Of a stretch of DNA of 11,253 nucleotides, positions 6,018 through 11,253 are shown in pieces (the first letter of the stretch is position 1; each line of letters begins with the position of its first letter). The notes beneath the pieces are model-generated. The model was not told the origin of the DNA and searched no databases. It saw nothing but the letters and a program-made list of their open reading frames with translations. Made by a program: the position numbers and the translations under genes. The DNA comes from JAUILA01 sp964563925 (lineage in GTDB: Bacteria > Bacteroidota > Bacteroidia > Cytophagales > Cyclobacteriaceae). The stretch lies in contig CAZLZD010000084.1 in the NCBI GenBank assembly GCA_964563925.1, positions 1 through 11,253 on the forward strand, in the 5' to 3' direction.

Positions 6018-8501
6018 TTATTCCTGGCGCAGTGATTTCACCGGATTCATGGTTGAGGTCCGGATAGTCTGCAGACTTACCGTCGCGGCGGCAAGTATCA
6101 GCACCAAAATTACCGGCAGCAGAAGCACCCACCAGGAAATGGTTATGCGGAAGGCATAATTCTCCAGCCAAAGATTCGAAACGTAATAGACCAGCGGCAG
6201 GGCAACCAGGCTGGCAATCAGCACGAGCAGGAGCAGGTCTTTCGAAAGCAGCAGGACGATGTGATTGACCGATGCACCCAGCAATTTCCGGATTCCAATT
6301 TCCTTGGTACGCTGGCCGACACTGAACGAGGTCAGCGCAAATAATCCGAGGCATCCGATGATGATCGTGAGAATGGAAAACAGGGTGAAAATCTTGCCGA
6401 AACGCTGCTCTGCCCGGTACTGCCGGTCAAAATACTGATCCAGGAAATAATAGCGGAAGGGATTATCAGGGAAAACATTCATCCATTCTCTTTCAATCAT
6501 TTGCAGTGCCGAACGCACGCCGGAATCGGTACCCCCGGGTAAATTGAGCCGTATAAGATATTCTCCGCTGTATATTTCGTAGAAAAACCCCATGGGCTCA
6601 TAATCGTATTGCAGTGAACTCTGGTGAAAGTTCTTAACTACGCCGATAATTTCATATTCAGTAGTTCCGCCGAAGGTTTCCATGCTCAGCCGGGCATTGA
6701 CTGCCGCCTGAGGGTTCTCAAAACCATAGGTGGAAAGCGCCGCCTCATTCAATATCACTTTACCATGGTTCTGTTCCGGAATATTGGAGAAAAAGCGACC
6801 GGCGAGTAATTCTGCCTCAAGCAAAGGCAGGTAATTTCCATCGGTCAGAACTTCCTTCAATTCATGTCCGCCCGGCACATCATTCCCCACACGCACCATC
6901 TCGCGATAGAGGACACCCTCACTGCCCGGCACCGTACTGGTTGCGGCCACGCTCACGACCGCGGGGTAATCAGATAGTGCATTTCTGAGGATATCCACCG
7001 TTTCACGGAATCCGGTTTCCTGCGCAAGGACATTGGGTCCGTCCACCACGAGGATCTGCTCCACTTCAATTCCAAGGTCCTGGTCCTTCATGAATTCCAT
7101 CTGGCGGAAGATAATCAGGGTGCTTACAATTAATGACAGGGAGGCCACAAACTGGAAAACCACGAGTACCTTTCGGAAATTCTCGTGGCGAAAAGTAAAC
7201 CCACCTGCCTTCAGTGTATGCAGCGGCCTGAATCCCGACATGACAAAAGCCGGGTAAATTCCGGTAAAAAGGGTCCCGAGTATCAATCCGATCCCAAACA
7301 CGATCCAGGGTGTAACCGGACTATGAAACTCCAGCGGAATACCTGTCAGGCTGTTCATATAGGGCATCATCACCTGGGTGATTGTCACCGCCAGGACCAG
7401 GGCGAATACATTGATGATACCCGCCTCCAGCAGAAATTGCTTTACCAGCTGATTGCGCTTCGCTCCCACTACTTTCCGTACCCGTACTTCCTTGGCCCGG
7501 GTTATCGCACGGGCGGTGGCCAGGTTGATATAGTTGATCCAGGCAATGCAGAGTATCAGGATGCCGATGATCATCATGGTATAGATCAGGCCGGCATTGC
7601 CGTTGCTCCCGGGCTCATTCTGCAGGTCAGAAGCGAGATGAATATCCCTGATTGGCTGTAACCTGATGATCTCCGACATGGCCTGATTAGTATTCCTTCC
7701 CCGGAGATAATCAGTAATTTGCCCGGCTATCACTTCGGGGTCAGATCCCTGCCCGAGAACGAGGTAGGTATACCAGGCCCGGGGGTTCCAGGAGGTCTCA
7801 AACATGGCAATACGGTCTGCTTCGGGGATTTGCCGTGGAAGAAATTCAGGCAGGGTCTGGTGGGAGAATAACAGGTCGTAGTTAAGATGTGAGTTTTGCG
7901 GAAAGTCTTCAAATATACCTTCCACCTCGAGTGTGATGCGGGCATCCCGGTTGGAGTTATACACCAGCAGGGATTCTCCAAGAATATCCTTCTCTTCCCA
8001 GTCCGGACCGAAATATTTCTCCGCAGTACTCCTCGACATGATCATGCGGTTGGGGCGACCGAGGACTGAGTCGGTGATGGCTGACACCATGTCCAGGTCA
8101 AAATACCGCACAAAAGCCGGGTCGGCAAAGATGGCGTTTTCCTCCTTGAAGGTGACCGGGGCCAGTTCATTCTCGTAGACCAGGGTATAGCTGTCGGCCC
8201 AGGAGGTGAGACGAAAATACTCCTCCACTCCGGACAATTCTGTTTTCATCACCGGTCCCAGCGCCGGCACGGTATACGCATTTTTCGACTCCAGTTCGCC
8301 CTCCAGATAGATATCTGAAACCACGCGGTAAATTCTTTTTCCGTCCGGCTGGAACGAGTCGTAACTTAATTCAAACTGAACGTACTGGTATATAAAAAGA
8401 AAAGCCGACATCCCAAGTGCAAGACCCAGAATATTGATAAGGCTGAATATCCTGCTCTTCAAAAGGTTCCGCCAGGCAATTTTCAGGTAATTCGATAACA
8501 T
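6018..8501 (-). CDS. FtsX/MacB-type ABC transporter permease, two-half architecture
   Basis: The gene is complete, 827 residues from ATG at 8501. The protein is a tandem of two FtsX-like halves. Helix 1 is at about 18-39, followed by a large MacB-type periplasmic domain (about 40-300) and helices at 303-326, 360-381 and 398-420. A second unit follows: helix 442-465, periplasmic domain 470-695, and helices 701-724, 750-773 and 788-808. Each half has the cytoplasmic coupling loop of the family: AKEVRVRKVVGAKRNQLVKQ (336-355) and RTKEIGIRKLLGAS (731-744). The C-terminus NPVKSLRQE is typical of the large permeases common in Bacteroidota. Such proteins are mechanotransmission permeases that work with a separate ATPase and move or extract envelope substrates rather than pumping across the membrane by a classic channel. 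No ATPase gene is in the window. The start overlaps an open tail of an upstream gene by 19 bases, and no Shine-Dalgarno sequence is visible. Confidence 0.93.
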   Translation of the reverse strand: MLSNYLKIAWRNLLKSRIFSLINILGLALGMSAFLFIYQYVQFELSYDSFQPDGKRIYRVVSDIYLEGELESKNAYTVPALGPVMKTELSGVEEYFRLTSWADSYTLVYENELAPVTFKEENAIFADPAFVRYFDLDMVSAITDSVLGRPNRMIMSRSTAEKYFGPDWEEKDILGESLLVYNSNRDARITLEVEGIFEDFPQNSHLNYDLLFSHQTLPEFLPRQIPEADRIAMFETSWNPRAWYTYLVLGQGSDPEVIAGQITDYLRGRNTNQAMSEIIRLQPIRDIHLASDLQNEPGSNGNAGLIYTMMIIGILILCIAWINYINLATARAITRAKEVRVRKVVGAKRNQLVKQFLLEAGIINVFALVLAVTITQVMMPYMNSLTGIPLEFHSPVTPWIVFGIGLILGTLFTGIYPAFVMSGFRPLHTLKAGGFTFRHENFRKVLVVFQFVASLSLIVSTLIIFRQMEFMKDQDLGIEVEQILVVDGPNVLAQETGFRETVDILRNALSDYPAVVSVAATSTVPGSEGVLYREMVRVGNDVPGGHELKEVLTDGNYLPLLEAELLAGRFFSNIPEQNHGKVILNEAALSTYGFENPQAAVNARLSMETFGGTTEYEIIGVVKNFHQSSLQYDYEPMGFFYEIYSGEYLIRLNLPGGTDSGVRSALQMIEREWMNVFPDNPFRYYFLDQYFDRQYRAEQRFGKIFTLFSILTIIIGCLGLFALTSFSVGQRTKEIGIRKLLGASVNHIVLLLSKDLLLLVLIASLVALPLVYYVSNLWLENYAFRITISWWVLLLPVILVLILAAATVSLQTIRTSTMNPVKSLRQE

Positions 8502-8554
8502 AGGACCAGGTTGTTTCTTATTCTCTTCAAAAAATCACGCCACTCTTTCAACGT
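8483..8554 (-). CDS. C-terminal tail of an unidentified gene, possibly a PadR-type regulator
   Basis: From the gap edge, a minus-strand frame stays open through LKEWRDFLKRIRNNLVLC to TGA at 8485-8483, overlapping the permease start by 19 bases. The 23 readable residues are amphipathic and charged, as in the C-terminal helix of PadR-family regulators (a Trp followed by F/I at helical spacing). In Bacteroidota, PadR genes often sit directly upstream of permeases of this type. That family link is inference from position and a very short sequence. The stretch could instead be noncoding leader, or the end of another gene whose body is lost in gap 3. Confidence 0.3.
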   Translation of the reverse strand, partial: TLKEWRDFLKRIRNNLVLCYRIT

Positions 8555-8654
8555 NNNNNNNNNNNNNNNNNNNNNNNNNNNNNNNNNNNNNNNNNNNNNN
8601 NNNNNNNNNNNNNNNNNNNNNNNNNNNNNNNNNNNNNNNNNNNNNNNNNNNNNN
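8555..8654. other. Assembly gap 3 (100 N)
   Basis: Exactly 100 undetermined bases. They separate the truncated TolB-like/TPR gene from the permease gene, and probably hide the end of the former and possibly a whole small gene. Confidence 0.98.
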
Positions 8655-10122
8655 TCTGGCCTGACCATAACAGCGCCCGGTGCACCTGGTACATCAACTG
8701 AAAATTGGTTGGTTGCTCCTCCAGTGCCTTTTTACAAAGACGGTCCGTGGCGGTGTAATTGTCGACGCGGTGATAAAAATTCACAAGAAAGTTAAATGTA
8801 TCGTCATTTCCTCCGTCAATTTCTTCCAGTCGTTGCAAGTAGGAATTGGCTTTATCAAGTTTTTTCATCTTGACCAGCATCCGGATGTAATTAAGCATCA
8901 GGACCACATCATTCGGGCGTTGACTAAAATATTCGTCATACAGAGCCTCAGCTTCATTCCATCGCAAATTGACATCTGCTTCCGTCACCCGGTATTTCAA
9001 TTTATCCGTCTCACTGGTGGAGGTCTGGATGGCCGCTTTGATGGATTCATTAAAGTTGCGCTGGATTTTTGCAAAGTCCTTTCCGCTTTCTTCAATTCCG
9101 ATCGAAGTAATAATAAACTCAGTAGCCCAGAAACGGGCTGCGCTGAAATGGGCCTCGGCAAAGGAAGGATCAAGCTGAACGGCCCTGGCCAGGTTCCGGA
9201 TCTGGTCCTCCCGGTCTTCCAGGGTGGGTATCGGATAAGACTTGAGTCCTTCGAGGTAGGCGTTGTAGGCGGAAACGGAGGAGGTTCCCACCTTGACCAT
9301 ATTGGCCAGTGCGGTGGAATCCATGGCCGTGTTCAGCGCTTTGGCAATGGAAATGGCCAGCTCTTCCTGGATGGCAATGGCATCTTCCGGTGTCCGGTCG
9401 TACGTATCTGACCACATATGAAATCCGTCGGAAGCCCGGATCAGCTGGGCCGTCACCCTGAGCCGGTCCGGTGTACGCCGCACAGACCCCTCCAGGACAT
9501 GGTCGACGCCCAGGGCCTTTGCGATCACGGGGATCTCTTCCTGGGTGCCCTTAAACTTAAATGAAGAAGTGCGGGCAGCTACTTTCAGGTCAGGCATGCG
9601 TACCAGGCTGTTCAGGATCTCCTCGGTCAGCCCATCGGCAAACCATTCCTGGTCCTTATCCGGACTGAAATCCTCAAAGGGAAGTACCGCCACCGACCGA
9701 CCCGTCACGACGGCTTCAACCGGGGCGGCCGTGACATCCTTAATGGCAGGCCCTGAATCATATTCTCCCGCAAAAATAAAGCGCTCAACCAGCAGGAAAG
9801 CAATCAAAATTACCAGCGCGGTGATGATCAGACGGTTCAGCTTCTGTCCGGTCTTCGGTGAGATGGACTCCTCCCTGCTTACTTCCTCCGATTTCTTAAT
9901 CCCCTCCGGTGTAAGTTCGAATGCCCAGGCCACAATCAGGACGATAGGAAAGCCGGCAGCTACCAGGATAATGGTGGCCGTATCAAACCAGCCCGGAAGC
10001 GCCAGTGGTTCACTGACCGCGACGACGATCTGGATAATCAGCCACCCGACGATCGCATAGGCAGTGGCCACTTTAAATACATTGCGGCGTTTTAACTCGG
10101 AGAATAGCCTGTTGATCTGCAT
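8655..10122 (-). CDS. Membrane-anchored TolB-like domain/TPR protein, 3' end lost in gap
   Basis: 489 residues are readable from ATG at 10122. An in-frame TTG 15 codons upstream is less likely, because relatives begin close to FSELKRRNVFKVATAYAIVGW. Membrane helices are at about 17-37, 47-68 and 96-117. A TolB-N-terminal/FlgO-like domain spans about 143-265 (SVAVLPFEDFSPDKDQEWFA, DGLTEEILNSL, VLEGSVRR, RVTAQLIRASDGFHMWSDTY). Several TPR-like helical pairs follow from about 283 onward, including LARAVQLDPSFAEAHFSAAR (311-330), AEALYDEYFSQRPNDVVLML (391-410) and ALEEQPTNFQLMYQVHRALL (466-485). In related proteins this architecture follows an N-terminal winged-helix or cyclase domain; here the N-terminus is only the membrane anchor. 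Its role is not established; protein-protein scaffolding in envelope signalling is a reasonable guess. Relatives are usually 550-700 residues, so roughly 60-200 residues are missing. The spacer from the APC permease gene is 90 bases. Confidence 0.85.
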
Positions 10123-10212
10123 GCCTGGTCCGGTTAACCCGGAATTGTAATTGAGTACACCCGACAATATAGGAAGAAGAATTTGTATATGATAGTCAGC
10201 CAGCCACCGTTC

Positions 10213-11253
10213 TTATCTCACTGCCTCACGCCGGCCCCAGAGGTAAAGCCCTGACCCGATAATGATCATGGCAGCGGTCATCCAGATGGAAGTGAAACTC
10301 ACCTGGAACAACAGCCAGGTACAGGCAAGAATACCTAGTACAGGCACCAGGTACCCGCCTCGCAGGACAAACCGCCCGGGCCCGGTAAATTGCGGACGAA
10401 GGACCGGTACCGCTGCGCAGGTCATCGCATAGAGGAATACACGCACCAGCACGGTCATGGCAGCCAGGAACATGAACGAACCCAGGGCCGCTACTATAAA
10501 GGATATTATCCCGAAGAAAACGATGGAATTTGCGGGGGTCATGAACCTGGAATGAACCATACCGAACCATTTCGGAAGTGAGCCGTCAAGAGCAAGCGCA
10601 TAGGTCACGCGGGGCGTGGAGAATATCGCCCCGGTGAGATTGCCCCCCACCGAAGCCACCACCCCGGTCATCAGGATAACCGCCCCGGCGCTGCCCAGCA
10701 GGGCATCAGACACATCGAGCAGGGGCGTCGTCGAGGCGGCGAGTTCAGGCAGGGCAGCCTGGCTGACCAGCTGAATGAGCATATAAAGTCCGGCCACAAT
10801 CAGGAGCCCGAACAGAAGGGCGAGCGGCATGTCGCGTTCCGGGTTCTTCGCTTCACCCGCAATAACCACCACCCCCTCAAAACCCACAAAGGCGTAGATG
10901 AGCAGCAGGGCAGCGGCGCCAAGGTCCGAAGTGGCGGGAATTGGTGTATTGAAGGCAGGGATAATCTCCGAACCGAGCAATGCAATACCGCCAAAGGCAA
11001 GGCCGATCAGGACGGCGAATTTAATAAAGGTAAATACCGCCAGGGAACGAATGGATTCAACCGCGCCCACTACATTGACCAGGGTTAGTAACCCGCAGAT
11101 AATCCCGAGAACCACCAGACGAATGTTTCCCTCGGCAGCAGGCGGGTAAAAATAGCCTATGCTGTCAACCAGGAGTACGCTGTTGGCCGAAAAGGAGATC
11201 ATACGTGCCAGGTAATACAGCCAGCCGGCCTGAAATCCGATAAATTTTCCAAA
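10213..11253 (-). CDS. APC-family amino acid permease, 5' end cut by window edge
   Basis: The frame is open from the right window edge (first readable residues FGKFIGFQAGWLYYLAR) to TAA at 10215-10213, 346 residues. Nine complete hydrophobic segments are visible, fitting helices 4-12 of the 12-helix APC fold; about 100-120 N-terminal residues lie outside. The diagnostic stretch is the sixth helix and its following loop, YAFVGFEGVVVIAGEAKNPE then RDMPLAL, with the Gly-Phe-Glu and Gly-Glu-Ala-x-Asn-Pro-Glu pattern typical of amino acid/polyamine permeases. The next conserved block is FSTPRVTYALALDGSLPKWF in the loop after the eighth helix. Members exchange or import amino acids by proton coupling or antiport. 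The substrate cannot be assigned. The C-terminal end is short and basic (GRREAVR). The internal ATG at 11202 is not the real start, because the family pattern continues upstream of it. Confidence 0.9.
   Translation of the reverse strand, partial: FGKFIGFQAGWLYYLARMISFSANSVLLVDSIGYFYPPAAEGNIRLVVLGIICGLLTLVNVVGAVESIRSLAVFTFIKFAVLIGLAFGGIALLGSEIIPAFNTPIPATSDLGAAALLLIYAFVGFEGVVVIAGEAKNPERDMPLALLFGLLIVAGLYMLIQLVSQAALPELAASTTPLLDVSDALLGSAGAVILMTGVVASVGGNLTGAIFSTPRVTYALALDGSLPKWFGMVHSRFMTPANSIVFFGIISFIVAALGSFMFLAAMTVLVRVFLYAMTCAAVPVLRPQFTGPGRFVLRGGYLVPVLGILACTWLLFQVSFTSIWMTAAMIIIGSGLYLWGRREAVR

Noticed and set aside
8680..9411. Long plus-strand open frame of 243 codons
   Set aside because: It lies entirely antisense to the TolB-like/TPR gene, which has strong domain matches. 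The translated sequence shows no recognisable domain or start signal.
10130..10142. CCGGTTAACCCGG palindrome upstream of the TolB-like/TPR gene as an operator
   Set aside because: The symmetry is broken by one extra base. Similar GGTTAAC-type strings occur at 1314-1320 and inside coding sequence near 5875, so it fits chance in this base composition.
1..11253. CRISPR array, tRNA, rRNA, insertion sequence or prophage genes
   Set aside because: No regularly spaced direct repeats, cloverleaf-like sequence, transposase or integrase motif, or terminal inverted repeats were seen on either strand.

Overview
This 11,253-base window reads as a piece of a draft or metagenome-assembled genome from the Bacteroidota/Balneolota side of the tree. 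That placement is inferred from gene types: a large two-half FtsX/MacB-type permease of the kind abundant in that group, a TolB-like/TPR protein with a three-helix membrane anchor, a PHP-domain lipoprotein, and start regions that mostly lack clear Shine-Dalgarno sequences. Base composition is moderate and even. Three runs of exactly 100 N (3730-3829, 5677-5776, 8555-8654) are scaffold gaps of unknown true size, and each one interrupts or clips a gene.

Nearly everything is coded on the minus strand. Reading in that direction, from the right edge: an APC-family amino acid permease (N-terminus cut by the window edge); a membrane-anchored TolB-like/TPR protein (C-terminus lost in gap 3); a short open tail of an unidentified gene, possibly a PadR-type regulator, overlapping the start of a complete 827-residue FtsX/MacB-type permease; then, after the only plus-strand gene fragment and gap 2, a previously easy-to-miss 49-residue one-helix membrane protein whose stop overlaps the start of a sodium:solute symporter (tail in gap 1); an exported creatininase-family amidohydrolase with no ATG start; a pair of overlapping three-helix PepSY-TM-type membrane proteins; and a PHP-domain lipoprotein that runs off the left edge just short of its natural end.

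The plus-strand fragment (5777-5952) is the C-terminal end of a small membrane protein, possibly DUF1761-like. It converges on the FtsX permease gene, and a good hairpin plus T-run lies between the two genes.

The best-linked sets are (i) small membrane protein plus symporter (ATGA overlap), with the secreted creatininase-family hydrolase downstream, which suggests outside-the-cytoplasm hydrolysis combined with solute uptake, and (ii) the two PepSY-TM halves (ATGA overlap), which share histidines at matching membrane-edge positions and may form one heme- or metal-linked inner-membrane unit. No mobile element, CRISPR array, tRNA or rRNA is visible. I do not see a clearly new multi-gene system. 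The points most worth a second look are the small symporter partner, the split PepSY pair, and what lies in the gaps.
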